A DNA stretch of 64,000 nt from assembly GCA_021397835.1 (NCBI GenBank), contig JAJFZO010000566.1:3968001-4032000 (forward strand), written 5' to 3'. The stretch comes from Moringa oleifera. Its lineage: Eukaryota > Streptophyta > Magnoliopsida > Brassicales > Moringaceae. Positions within the stretch are counted from its first letter, which is position 1, and each line of letters opens with the position of its first letter. The notes below the pieces were generated by a model. That model was not told where the DNA came from. It did not search any database and saw only the letters and a program-made list of their open reading frames with translations. A program made the position numbers and the translations under genes. Positions 34,900-46,422 of the stretch are shown here, piece by piece.

Positions 34900-36280
34900 C
34901 TAAGTTGTTTACCACAAGAAAACTTCAAAAGTCTTAAAAAAAATTCTATCAAAAAAGATACCATAGGAAAAATTCACTATTGTTATTAAAAACTGTCATG
35001 AAAAAAATTTAATATTGCTATAAAAAAGTGTCACAAAAAAATTATGTAGTGGAAATAATAATTTGAGCCAAAATTCTCATGAAGAAGTCCTTTAAAATAT
35101 TTTTTTAAAGAATAATCGATAAGAAAAATCATAACAAATTTATAGAAATATTAATTCATATTTTTTATTTTAATATTAAATATTTTATCTGTGATAATTT
35201 ATTATTATTACTTAATTTTTGTTCGAATTAATGTTGCAAATTACCATGAAAATATCCGTGGTAATTCTTTTTAAAAAAATATTGCTATGATAGCTTTCCG
35301 TTGGCAATATTTTTAAACAATTTCTCACGAACTACTTCCATGCGAAGTAATAATAAAATCTATTTGTTGATTTTTTTAAAATTATAATGAAATTACCATG
35401 AAATATTTTCACGGTAATTATTTAAGGTAATAATAAATTCTATTTTTTTAATTTTTTGGAACCATATGTAATTGCCCCAAAAAAAAACTCCGTGACAATA
35501 ATTTTATAATTTTATCACGATCCCCTTATGTGGCAAAAGGTTTAAGAAAATATTTGATATAAGTTTTCAATTAATTTGTTGCAATAATAATGCAATTGCT
35601 ATGATATATTCTGTGGCAATTGTTTGAGGCAATAATAAATTTTACTTTTGTATATTCTTATTTTAACACTATAATGAAACTGCCACAAAAAATTTTTTGG
35701 TAATTATTTTGTAAATTTGCAATGTTATTTTTTGTGACAAAGTTTTAAGAAACTATTTATACAATTTTTTAATTAATTTATTATGATAATAATAAAATTA
35801 CTACAATACATCTTATGGTAATTATAATAAAAAAAAATGCCACAAAATTCTTCTGCACCAAGTACGTAAGGTAAGGTAATAATAAATTCTGCTTTTCCAA
35901 ATTTTTATTTTGAAATTATAATGAAATTGCAAAAGAAGATTCCCATGGTAATTATTTTATAAGTTTGTCATGGTCATTTTGTGGCAAATATTTAAGAAAC
36001 CATTTGATATAATTTTTTAAGCATTTTGTTGCAAAAATAATACAATTACTATTGTATATTTTGTGGAAATTATGGATAAACAATTATTACGAAACTCTTT
36101 TGTGGTAATTATCTAAGATAATAATAAATTTTACTTTTTGAAAATTTTATTTTGAAATTATAAAGAAATTGCCATGAAATTATTTTGTAAATTTGCAAGT
36201 CATTTTTCGTGATAAAAATTTAAAAACTATTAGATATAATTTTTGAATGACTTTATTGTGGCTGTAATACAATTGTCACG
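34900..36280. repeat. diverged tandem repeats, unit about 200-250 bp
   Basis: Each unit has GTAATAATAAATTCTA followed by T-runs, then ATAATGAAATTGCC, then a TGGTAATTATTTTATAA, then TTTAAGAAACTATTTGATATA. Unit starts fall near 35345, 35429, 35625, 35878 and 36115. The GCCAC/GTGGC words read in both directions, as in the subterminal regions of CACTA elements. Probably the 5' subterminal part of the transposase-bearing element that follows. Confidence 0.5.
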
Positions 36281-37019
36281 GTAATTAGTCAATGATTTTT
36301 TTTGAATGTAAATATATAATTACATATTCAAATTTTGAATTTTTAAAAATAATTTTATATTATTTTAATTGGTGTAATTGTTATAATGAAATTGAGATGT
36401 ATAATTGCATATATTTTAATTATATAATTATGTAATTAAATAGAGATGTATAATCAGTGATATATGTTTTGCGATTTTTTATAATTTTAGTTAATTTTTA
36501 AGTGTACAAATGTTATCTTATGTATTTTAGTTGTAATAACAAATTTAATATGCGTAAGAAGTTGATTTTTTAATTTGATAATATATTTTCATCAATAAAA
36601 ATTAAAATTCTACTTTTTAATTAATTATTACTTAATTTATTATATTAATTATGTATTTCAAAAAATAATATTTATTAAAAAAACTATCAAATCGAAAGCC
36701 CAATATATACTAAATATGGACGAGAAGCTAATAGATGCATATGATGGGTAAAAAAGTTGAAATTTTTCGTTGGATCTGCATCAAATTTGATAGATGTGTT
36801 AACATGCCAACATATATGCCGTAACATATGAAAAGTTATGATTGTCATGTGATAATGGAGAGATTATTAACAATTGCATTTAATTACCTACCCTTGCCTA
36901 TTTGAGAATCAATCACTGAATTGAATTTATTCTTTTGAGATTTATGTTGTCTGATGCTAAAGGAGTATAACATAAACATAATAAACAATAATATTGTTGT
37001 AATTTTGTGCAGGTTAGAG

Positions 37020-38476
37020 AAGATATTTTCTCTTAAATTTTACTATGTCATAGAACACTTGCATGTCCATTTAGTTTTATGAAGTGCAAATTGGAAAACC
37101 TGTTCAATATAAATAGATGTATCCATTTGAGAGGTATGAATTCTGTGGTTAAATTTTTGTTTGCATTGAAATTGATTAAATTTAAGTGACGATCCTAATG
37201 CATGTGAAAATGCCAATTTGTGGATTTTTACACATTTTCACAAGGTTCAGGATACATCTCATGTGGCGGTTTCCATTTGCGAGACTTACATGTTAGAGAC
37301 ACATAAACTTTCTATTCCACTACTTTGAGGCACATGTCCAATTTAGCAGTCAAATAGTCACGAAACGATAATTATGGAAAGTCTTCTAAGCATCCATAGC
37401 TATTTGTTTTTCATTACCTTGGTTGAAGTGAAGGGTTATGTAAGTCTCGTTATCTCATCCAGAGAAAGCGTTCAAGATAAGAAACTATGTGCTTACGAAT
37501 TGTCTTAAAGTTGAACCCTTTGTACAATAAGTTATAATGTGTATGTTGCTCATGCTTTTATATAAACAATTTTACATATAACTTGACATGTATGATATGT
37601 ACACTTGCAAATATACATCAAGACATTAGCTGCATCCTTACTACATTTACATGAAGCCAATGTAAATAAATGTATACAATCAGACTTAGTTTGTTGGCTT
37701 AAGGACCATATAAGTAATTTCATGGTAATTAACATTGGAATTATGAACACATTTATATAGACAAAGTTTTATTTTTATTGATGAGTTGTTAGGTGCACAA
37801 TCCTGTTAATTGGGAGAACAATATATTTTTGCGTACTTAGCATAAAGATTTATAAATAAAATCAACACTTATTCAATTCACCATGTTAATGGTTATTGTT
37901 TTTATACTTTTACTTATGCTAGTAATCAAAGTGCAAACAACTTTGGGATAGTTCTTGCAAGCATATACTGTTTGTATCATGGAATCATAGAAGAAACAGT
38001 AGAGATAGAGTATCTCATTGTACTTATGAAATAATTGACACTCTTCAACTATAATTGGTTTGACCCTTCTAACGTGGGTATAAAGATCTACCCCAAGTGT
38101 TGAACTATCAAGGTTAAAACGAATAGGAAATATAAGGAAAATGATATATTATTTTTTCACATTAAGCAGAACAAGTATATTTTGCACCTTATCCCAATGC
38201 AGCTCTACAATAGAGAGATTAGTGTGTGGTCATCAAAACAAAAGTGAAAAATCAAATTGAATCTCTACATGATCCATTCTAAGAAAATATGATGCATAGG
38301 TTCATTCCAATCTTTTCTAAAGATTAAATTACAGATAATTTGAGATATTAATGATGAAGATGAGGAGATTCAAATGGATGAAGATTCAGTTCAATTGGTA
38401 AATGAAGAAGAAGAAAAGACATCATTTGATAAGGAAGACAAAAGTTTTGTTAATTACATTGTTCATAATGATTGAT
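37020..38476 (+). pseudogene. CACTA (En/Spm-type) transposase relic with DUF4218 and DUF4216 regions
   Basis: Near 37060-37140 a frame with stops gives YEVQIGKPVQYK and MYPFERYE, the core of the DUF4218 region of plant CACTA transposases. Near 37310-37360 YFEAHVQFSSQ follows. Near 37935-38160 another frame gives HGIIEETVEIEY, LFNYNWFDPSNVG and KENDI, which fits DUF4216. An acidic end rich in Glu and Asp closes at 38474-38476. Stops and frame changes break every section, so no protein is made. The DDE catalytic region was not found. The relic is on the plus strand, between two CACTA-like element copies in opposite orientation. Confidence 0.6.
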
Positions 38477-38559
38477 TGTCTAGATTTCTAATTGTATATG
38501 TTACAAAATTATATTTGCATTCATTTATCACTTCCCTCACTAAATGTGCTTTCTTTTTT

Positions 38560-38870
38560 ATGGGGTCTACCAATAATTTCATTACGAAAAGAGAAGTGGG
38601 AACTACTAAAGCGCTTGAAGCAAATGGGCCCTGTTCACGACTTTGTGAAGGAGTTCAGCTCCCTGATGTTGGACATTAAGAACATGTCAGAGGAGGATAG
38701 GTTGTTTAACTTCCTATTGGGCTTGCAGTTGTGGGCTCAAGCAGAACTGAGGCAGCAAGGTGTCAAAGACTTCCCTGGCGGATAGCTTAATGGATTTCAA
38801 GTATGCAGGTGATGCTTTCGAAAAAGGTGAGAAACGAAGGGAGGTTAGAAAGGAGATGAAAATGCCTAAT
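38560..38870 (+). pseudogene. Ty3/gypsy-type gag fragment
   Basis: Reads LLKRLKQMGPVHDFVKEFSS, then MLDIKNMSEEDRLFNFLLGL and AQAELRQQGVKD, a well-known core of the gypsy-type retrotransposon gag (capsid) family. A stop at 38783-38785 and a frame change then lead to SLMDFKYAGDAFEKGEKR. It abuts the CACTA transposase relic, so one element inserted into or next to the other. No LTR was found. Confidence 0.7.
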
Positions 38871-39846
38871 GATGCTTTCCCCTTAAGCAAACTTGTGGGT
38901 CTGTTCATGTGCTTCATCCCTCGTTCTACGACATTCCTAACTCATCAGTGTATCTCACCACTGCAAGTATGAAACTCAGTTTCTATTCAAGTCTCCCGTA
39001 TTCATTTCCATATCTAACGTAGAGAGAGGAACATAGTGCTCATGGTGTTAAAGGTGGGAATAGATTTGTTTTCATGTTAGACACGTGTTCTACAACTCAA
39101 ACGCCATTAGCTTCTACTAAACCACGATCACCTTCACTTGATGCACCATTACTACCATCGCATAGTCTGTCTTCCCCACTGGCACTCCATCACCCCTAGT
39201 TCACACATCGTCACCTGGAGGTCACACACCATCACCTCACCTCAGTCGTCGTTGTTAAAGCATATACCATTGACTAGAGATGCTGCAGTTCACACACCAT
39301 TTATTGAGTCTACGTGTCCAACCAATGATGGTAGGCTATACATTCAGTTTGTTAGGAAAAAGTATAATAACTTCACTTTTTCATTACATTATGATTATCT
39401 CATTGTTACCAATTTTATTTTAATTCTTGTATGATATGTTTTATGTTTTCAATTACTTTTTACAGGTTATTGTCAACTTTTCAGATGATTTTCATTATTT
39501 TTGGAATCATCAAGTCAAAGTTTTTATTAGTCGTGGACTGGATGGCAAGAAGTTTCAACGGAGGTTTGCGTCTTATTGCAAGTTGAATTTTAAGTGATGT
39601 GTATAACATGTCGTTCAATACATTCATGTGTTAGGTTTTTATAGTTGTAGTTAGCTTTGCATGCTTAACTAACTAATTTCAAATTAATGTTGTTATAGAA
39701 AAAATTGTAGATGGGATCCGTCTCATGAAAAGTGTAGTTAAGCGAATTTGAGAGATTAAACCCGCAAATCTTATATCGATCTTATATATATGTATATGAC
39801 TCAAATTTATGAATAAAAAATTATACTTTGAGCTTTAAGCTATAAA
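38871..39846. other. intergenic sequence, nothing recognised
   Basis: The 38871-39330 part is richer in GC and in CACC/CATC words than its surroundings, perhaps the rest of the gag-bearing element, but no protein family can be named. Confidence 0.35.
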
Positions 39847-40640
39847 CATTATAGCATAAGAGATTTTAATGAGAATTAATTTGATTTTTAATAATAATTA
39901 TAATTACCACTAAAATGTATATCGATAAATTGTCTAAAACTTGACGCAATCGAAATCAAAAAATCTCATATAAAAATTATAATAGTTATTCGTGAAAACA
40001 AAAAATAATTCTCACTAAAATATTAGCGACAACGGTTAGTAATAAATAAAAGCAAATGCAACTTGAATTTTTTTATTTTGTTTAAAATAATTAAAATTAA
40101 GTTAGAAATTTATGTGTTTTAACGATAATTATTAATTAACTATTGTCACTAAATATTTTGTTAAGATGATATTATTTGCTATCAAATTTCAAAATAATTT
40201 TCCTATAAAATTATAAATTTCTTAAGATGATTAACAACTATTGCTAAAATGGATCCAAACAAATTATAGCTTAGTTACTAAACAATTATCACTAAAACGG
40301 TTACAAATTGTTGTTTATCGATTGTTGAACAAAGCATGCTAAAAGAGTCATTTCATTACAATCAATGAATTTTTACTATTTATGTTTTTAAATTTATAAA
40401 TTAAAATATAAAAATTAAAAAAATTTCACTAGTAAAAGCAGTATATCGTTCACAACATGTAATCAAAATAAATATACTTATTTATAACTAAACTGTTGTT
40501 TATATTGTATTTTCTCATATAACAAAATATATTCAAATTTTAAATAATTTTTTAATAAAAATATAATTCAAATTAAAAAGCTCACAAATACTTTGGAATT
40601 AAAAAGTTAAAAGCCAATACACTAACTTCACAAAATATCA
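39847..40640. mobile_element. inverted, truncated relative of the 33443-34610 CACTA-like element
   Basis: It starts CATTATAGCATAAGAGATTT, which matches the inverted right end of the first element. Its reverse complement aligns with about 33850-34250: shared words are AAATGACTCTTTTA, TTTGTAACCGTTTTAGTGAT (one copy) and GATAATTGTTTA. The far end is missing, cut near 40640 before the plastid insert. Confidence 0.55.
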
Positions 40641-40730
40641 TTTTTATTTTTAATAAATGATGGTTAATTCATAATATATGATCTAAAAATAAAAATTCAT
40701 ATAAAATCATACGTAAAATATAATTATTTC

Positions 40731-40753
40731 AATATATATATATATATATATAT
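40731..40753. repeat. (AT)n microsatellite
   Basis: About eleven AT dinucleotides just upstream of the plastid insert. Confidence 0.85.
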
Positions 40754-40803
40754 GGTTACCCTTATAAAAGGTTTAGATGCTGAACATTCACTATTTTGTT
40801 GAA

Positions 40804-41155
40804 GTAGACAATTAGCTAGAGCAGCGGGTGCTATAATGAAACTGATCGCAAAAGAGAGGAAATCGACCACATTAAAATTACCTTCTGGTGAGGTTCGTTT
40901 GATATCCAAAAACTACTCAGCAACAACCGAACAAGTGGGGAATGTTGGGATGAACCAGAGAAGTTTGGGTAAAGCCGGATCTAAATGTTGGCTAGGTAAG
41001 CGTCTTGTAGTAAAAGGAGTAGTTATGAATCCTGTAGACCATCCCCATGGAGGTGGTGAAGGGATGGCTCCAATTGGTAGAAGAAAACCCACAACCCCTT
41101 GGGGTTATCCTGCACTTAGAAGAAGAAGTAGAAAAAGGAATAAATATAGTGATAT
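40804..41155 (+). pseudogene. rpl2: nuclear insert of plastid rpl2 (3' exon)
   Basis: The translation contains [34 protein letters not shown] and [12 protein letters not shown], the C-terminal half of plastid ribosomal protein L2. Homology begins near CAATTAGCTAGAGCAGCGGG and ends at AATATAGTGATA, where the normal last ten or so codons are replaced by unrelated sequence. The frame is still open to 41198, but the start codon, first exon and intron are absent. Compared with typical plastid rpl2 as remembered, many differences are G-to-A or C-to-T (for example Gly to Arg, Cys to Tyr, Pro to Leu). It is not expected to function; the organelle copy would supply L2. Confidence 0.9.
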
Positions 41156-43734
41156 CTTTATGAGCAACCGATACATCAAAAATTTATTAAGCATATAAAA
41201 ATATATAAAAAGAAGTAATTTAATTAATTTATATTCTTATATTTTAAATTAATAAATAATATAATATAATTGAAATGAATTCAATATGTACTGATTACTT
41301 AATCAATCCTCTCACTGGAAATGATCATCCAACAATCCATACTAGCTTTCCAAATCATTTTAAGAAGGAAAAAAAATTTACTTTTAATAAATGTGCATAG
41401 TATATTATTATAGTATGTTTATATAACTATAGCTTACAATAATGACCTAGTTTACCCAAAATTTTATAGGCCAAACACAATTACCTATAATTATATATAC
41501 AGATTTTCACTAACAAAATTCAATTGCCCTTCATCTAGTTCTTTCTCTAGCAAGGTTATGCAAGTTCTTGCCATGCAAAAAATAATGTTTTTCCTGCTAA
41601 TACCTCCTCAAATATACAAAACCCAGCTTCTTGAAATAGGGTTGCCTACTAAATAATGCTCAAAAACAAAGTTTTGCTTGCTGTGTACAATAGAAATAAT
41701 AAATAGACATAACTACTAAATAACATGCATGCTACCTTTGACCAAAACCCTACAAAATCCGTCCAGATCTTTTTTTTTTTTTAATTTTTGAGACAATTTT
41801 CTAAAAGAGAGAAGTTAAACTTTTGAAAGCAAGAATCTATCCTACCATTAAGGGTCAAAGACATAGGCTTTCTTGTGTTACCCATTCTCATAACATAAAA
41901 TGTCATACATTTAGGTAAGGTGGTCTTGGACTTAAATGACTTTAGCAATGTTGGCATAGTGGGGAGGAACTTTTTTTCGTATCAACAAAGTTTAACCTTA
42001 CCACTTCTTATCACTATAAGTAAACTCAAAACATGTTAACATCATTGTGCATGGTAGAACCTATAAGAATGGTGTCAAGAGGGATGCATGGACTCAAGCA
42101 GACAGTGATACTTTAAGTCGGTAACATCGATTAGCTTAAGCAATTTGAACAGCAAGACATGGCAGCTTACACAGTGCAATTTGAATGGCATGACAATCTC
42201 TTTCTCAGTCAAAGCTTTTCATTTACCTCTCTTGGCTCAACTTGAAGTTATTTCAACCATTTTATTATGCTTAAAGCTATAAGCTTTCACTTTATAAACT
42301 CATAGTAATAGAGAAAAGAAGCAAATATCATGGCACTACTTTCCATTGTGATGGCTCTAAGGCATATTTGGTTGATGAGCTATGCTGCAAATTTAGTGTG
42401 GATTCTTAAATTTATTGGCTTCTTTGATTACTGATATGCAAAAGTGGGAAACCATCATCTAATATTTAGATAAATAAGTGACTTTACTTGATGTCTTTTA
42501 CCACTTTAGGAACGCTTCTTTTGGCAACCCCCCGAATTGTGCCTCTAGTTCACATGTATGCAATAATGTTAGAGAGAAAATTGTAATGAGTGTACCCTTC
42601 AAAAAATGATGAAATTGAACTTATTTGTGCAAATTAGGACATGTGCGAGGTGCTGGATAGAGGTTTGCTAACTTCTTGGGCTCAAATGATGTCTATGTCG
42701 TATGAGGGCCAATAAATCTAATGGCCGAATAAAATTCTCTCCCATACAAAGCCTAGGAAGGCTTTAGAAGATCCTTATTCATGGAGGTCCAGCAACACCT
42801 GATAACATAACTTACAAATTGAGTAGCTTTCAAAAAATAATTAGGTATGATTTAAGGATGTGATAGGACAAACCATGACTTGTTGAGGATTAGCCACACA
42901 AAAGAGAGTGCCTACGCATGTCTCCCACATGATAGTGGGTAAAGAGTGTAATAGTGATAGTTAGGATCAATTGGTTTAAAAGAGAGGAAAACGTCATTGA
43001 GGGGGGTTGGATTCAAAAGAGTAAAGCAAGCATAGATATAGTGAAAGCAAAATCTGAAAGGAAAGTGAATTTTAGATTTCACTAAAAAGGTTGAACTTGG
43101 TTGCAGTTCACGGAAACAACATTAATGTCATCTATGAAAGACATGGACGAAAAGCCGTACACTTTTTTGATACAAACAGTTAAATAAGATGCCACCAAGA
43201 AAATTAACTCCCTTGTTCAACACGAGGCATAGACAAAGCGAGTATCTCCTCAAGAAGGAGGAATTGAAGCTCATTCGCCACTAATGCAGTTGGTCATGTT
43301 GCATGAGCTTAAGCATGAGTTTAACAACATGATTACTAATTTAGAGGACAACTAAAGGTGTGGGGGTTTATTAAGCCTTAGGCTAGTAAGAAGGGGAAAA
43401 GCATGAAGTCTTGGGCAACCATTTTTTGATTAGGGCTCAAATACACTAAAACATAAAACGTCTAGTCCTTAGCAAATGGGCAACTATTAACTTCATAGAA
43501 GGGTGGACCATTTGGATAAGTAATTAGGACTCCTAAGGGAAATCTTAGGAGGATAAAAAGGAAGATGATTAGGATCCTCACCCCTTGTTTATCAACGTGG
43601 AGTCAGTCTCAAAATGACTACAAGTTTCTTAGATAGAGCCATATAATGGGAGTAAGGGTCCAAAGGATATGATAGATCTCAAAGCATAATATTGGTGTAC
43701 AAAGCAATAGATGTTACTTTGTGAAAAGTATGCC
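41156..43734. other. intergenic sequence, no gene recognised
   Basis: Scanned on both strands without a supported family. The part from 42900 on is less AT-rich and may be the leader and early gag of the gypsy-type element whose gag is visible after 43735. Confidence 0.35.
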
Positions 43735-44130
43735 CTACTAAATTGGTGGTACCTAGTTATGATTGGTATGCATCAATGCGTCTGAGGAGCATTGGGAGTT
43801 TTAGGTAAATGTTGCACATTTGCTTGGGACACTTCATTAGTAATATATGATTTGAAAAGAATCCAAACCACTTGATGACAATATAATAGATGAGTCATTT
43901 CAAAATTATGTGTTGTGGTTTAATCGTGAAGCCTTATAGGTTAATCAGTTACAAGACTTAGGGACAATGCTAGCAACCATAAAAGGGCTACAAAGGGGAC
44001 CTTTCTTTGAATTATTGTGCAGAGCGCCTCCATAAAATATGGTGGAATTATTGGTCATGGTGGAAATGTGTGTCAAAAACAAAAAGAAAAGTAAAAAGAA
44101 AAGAAAGACGAGGAGATAATCTCCCCTGAA
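43735..44130 (+). pseudogene. second Ty3/gypsy-type gag fragment
   Basis: One frame gives YDWYASMRLRSIGSF, another KNPNHLMTI, a third NYVLWFNREAL, LQDLGTMLATIKGLQRGPFF and ELLCRAPP. This is the gag capsid pattern (W-Y-x-x-L, then S-L-x-x-Y-x-x-R-F-N, then G-L-x-x-G-x-F-F) of gypsy elements. Stops and frameshifts make it a relic. It differs in subfamily from the fragment at 38560. Confidence 0.6.
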
Positions 44131-44239
44131 GATAATCAAAGGTGAAAGATCATGATAAGTGTTTGAATTTTGAGGAATAAGGTCGAAGAGGCAGATCAAT
44201 GTGATTTTCAACGATAATGTTTGAAAAGTTATCAAAGGT

Positions 44240-44681
44240 GACATGGTTGTTGCTCAAGGGAGTAAAACTAGAACTCTTTATATGACCTCAAGTTGCAAGG
44301 ATATAGTGACTGCTATTGACATTGGTATAAACTCTAATTTATGGCATTGCAGACTTTGACATATGAGCGAAAAAGGAATGAAGGTCATGGTAGCAAATGG
44401 TAATTTGCCAGATTTGAAAACTGTAAAGCACAAGTTGTGTAAAAGTTACATCCTTGGCAAACAAAAAAGGGTCAGCTTCTCCAAAGCAAGAAAACAGTTG
44501 AAGCAGAAGAAACTAGAGCTAGTTCACACAGATGTATAGGGGCCTTCAACTGTGACATCTCTTGGGAGATTTAGCTACTATGTGACTTTTATTGATAACT
44601 CAACCAGAAAGGTATGGATTTATTTTTTGAAGAATAAATCTGATGTACTTGATGCTTTTCGGAAATGAAAAGTTATGGTTG
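44240..44681 (+). pseudogene. copia pre-integrase and integrase, first part
   Basis: It reads SLWH-like NLWHCRL, then HMSEKGMKVMVANGNLP, LGKQKRVSF, LELVHTDV and YVTFIDNSTRKVWIYFLK. This covers the GAG-pre-integrase zinc-finger region and the start of the integrase core with its first catalytic Asp (VHTD). The second finger Cys is replaced and stops interrupt it. The sequence breaks off inside the core at 44686. Confidence 0.8.
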
Positions 44682-44686
44682 AGAAT

Positions 44687-45894
44687 TGATAGAATGCATA
44701 ATAATCATATATATTATTATATTTTTCCATATTTTATTGGTTATAAATGATTAAATCTTGAATTTTGACTATGTTTTATATTTAATAGGGTGGATTGAGG
44801 AAATCAACTAAGATGGACTCAAATTCATTATTTGAAAATATAAAGTTGGATTCCTAAGAGATGTGGATGAACTAGAAGATGTCTTTAGATAAGGCGCTGA
44901 GACTCCCAATAACATCAGAATTTCACCGAACCAAGACTTTATCTTTTATTTAAAAAGCAATTGTAGAATTTTATCTTTATCTTTATCTTTAAGAGTCCTA
45001 GTTAAAATAGGTTATTATGTTTAAGGATTATTATATAAAGGGGAGGTAGTTCCTTCAAAGGGACATCCAGAGTTTATTTTTTACTTTCTTCTTTTCATAG
45101 GTCTTTTTCTTTTCATGGATTGCTAAACATCTCTTCCAGTCAAAGGATAATCAAGGGTTTGATTCTTCAGAATTGTGAGATCTAATTGATTTTATTTGTT
45201 CTTTATTTTTTCATTGTTTATTTATCTTCTGTGCTTATTGAAAATATTATTTTGGTTGATTGCAACAAAAAGGGCCCTTTGTTTAATCATCAAAATAATA
45301 GGTTACTATTTAGAACTTTAAATCCGCAATTGTTTAAGTGTTCTAATATAAGTAGTAAATAACATAGTTGATTACAAAAGAGGTTTTCAATTTATGTTAT
45401 GAAGATAAATAATTTAGTTTAAATAAACCTACATATGTGTTTATTGGCTAGAATTGGTAGTTTTTCTAATTCTTAATGCTATTGGTAAATTAAATCCTAA
45501 GATCGTATCTAGGGTTATTTATTGATAAGAGAAATAATTAGAGATCATATCCTGGTTATCAAAGAAGTAAGGAAAAACAGGTTGTTAGGTGGTACCAACA
45601 ACCATAACTAATTCAGTGAAGATTAAAAGATTTTTATCTTTGCATCAACGATCAATTCCTAAATCAAACCTGAAATTATACCTTTGACTGGATACTTTAT
45701 TATATTAATTTTTCCTTTCCTGTTATTCTTATTTGATTTATTTTTAACTCCTCAAACCCCTTTTCTTTTATTTTATTTTGCAAAAAAATAAATCTAACCA
45801 ATCTTTGTGAAAACGACCTTGCTCATCTATACTACAAGTTTAATATTTTGAGCAAGAATTTAGGAATTTAATTTGTTGGTCTCGACAACCACCA
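44687..45894. mobile_element. solo LTR, 1208 bp, with 5-bp target duplication AGAAT
   Basis: The insert starts TGATAGAATGC and ends ACAACCACCA, the TG...CA form of LTR ends. AGAAT occurs directly before (44682-44686) and after (45895-45899), and the integrase frame resumes exactly across it. A TATA-like TTATATAAAG lies at 45031-45040, as expected for an LTR promoter. No second LTR or internal region is present, so it arose by LTR-LTR recombination. The superfamily is not certain; the length suits gypsy-type LTRs. Confidence 0.85.
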
Positions 45895-45899
45895 AGAAT

Positions 45900-46400
45900 G
45901 AAACCAATCTTAAGGTTTAGTGTTTGAGATCTAATAATGGTGGAGAATACATTGATGGAGATTTCAAACAGTTTTGTGCTAATAATAGGATTAAGATGAA
46001 AAAGACTATTTCATGTACATTTTAGTATAATGATGTTACAGAAAGGATAAATAAGACATTAAATGAGCATACAAGGAGCATGAAATGCATGCAGGGTTGG
46101 CCAAGGTATTTTGGGTAGATGCAGTTAACACTGTAGCTTATTTGATCAATAGGGGTTCTTCAATTTCTTTGGATTGCAAAATATTTGAGGAGGTTTGGAG
46201 TGGTAAAAAGATAAACTTGTCCTTTCTAAGAATATTTAATTACCTGTCATATATCTATATTGATGTTGCTGCTAGAAGTAAACCTAATCTTAAATTAAAA
46301 AAATATTTTTTTATTGGATATGGTGACAATGAGTTTGGTTATCATTTTTGGGATAGCCAAACAGAAAGATCATTAAGAATAAGGATGTAATCTTTAATGA
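45900..46400 (+). pseudogene. copia integrase, second part
   Basis: Resumes with SNNGGEYIDGDFKQFC (the D-N-G-G-E-Y motif with the second catalytic Asp replaced by Asn), then ERINKTLNEHTRSM and the copia-typical AYLINRGSSISLDCKIFEEV. An open stretch 46085-46390 covers the C-terminal part. Confidence 0.8.
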
Positions 46401-46422
46401 GCAAGTTCTGTACAAGAATAAT

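Noticed and set aside
40836..41198. Open frame of 120 codons read as a functional ribosomal L2 gene
   Set aside because: It lacks the first exon and true start, has an abnormal end and many conserved-site changes; a nuclear plastid insert explains it.
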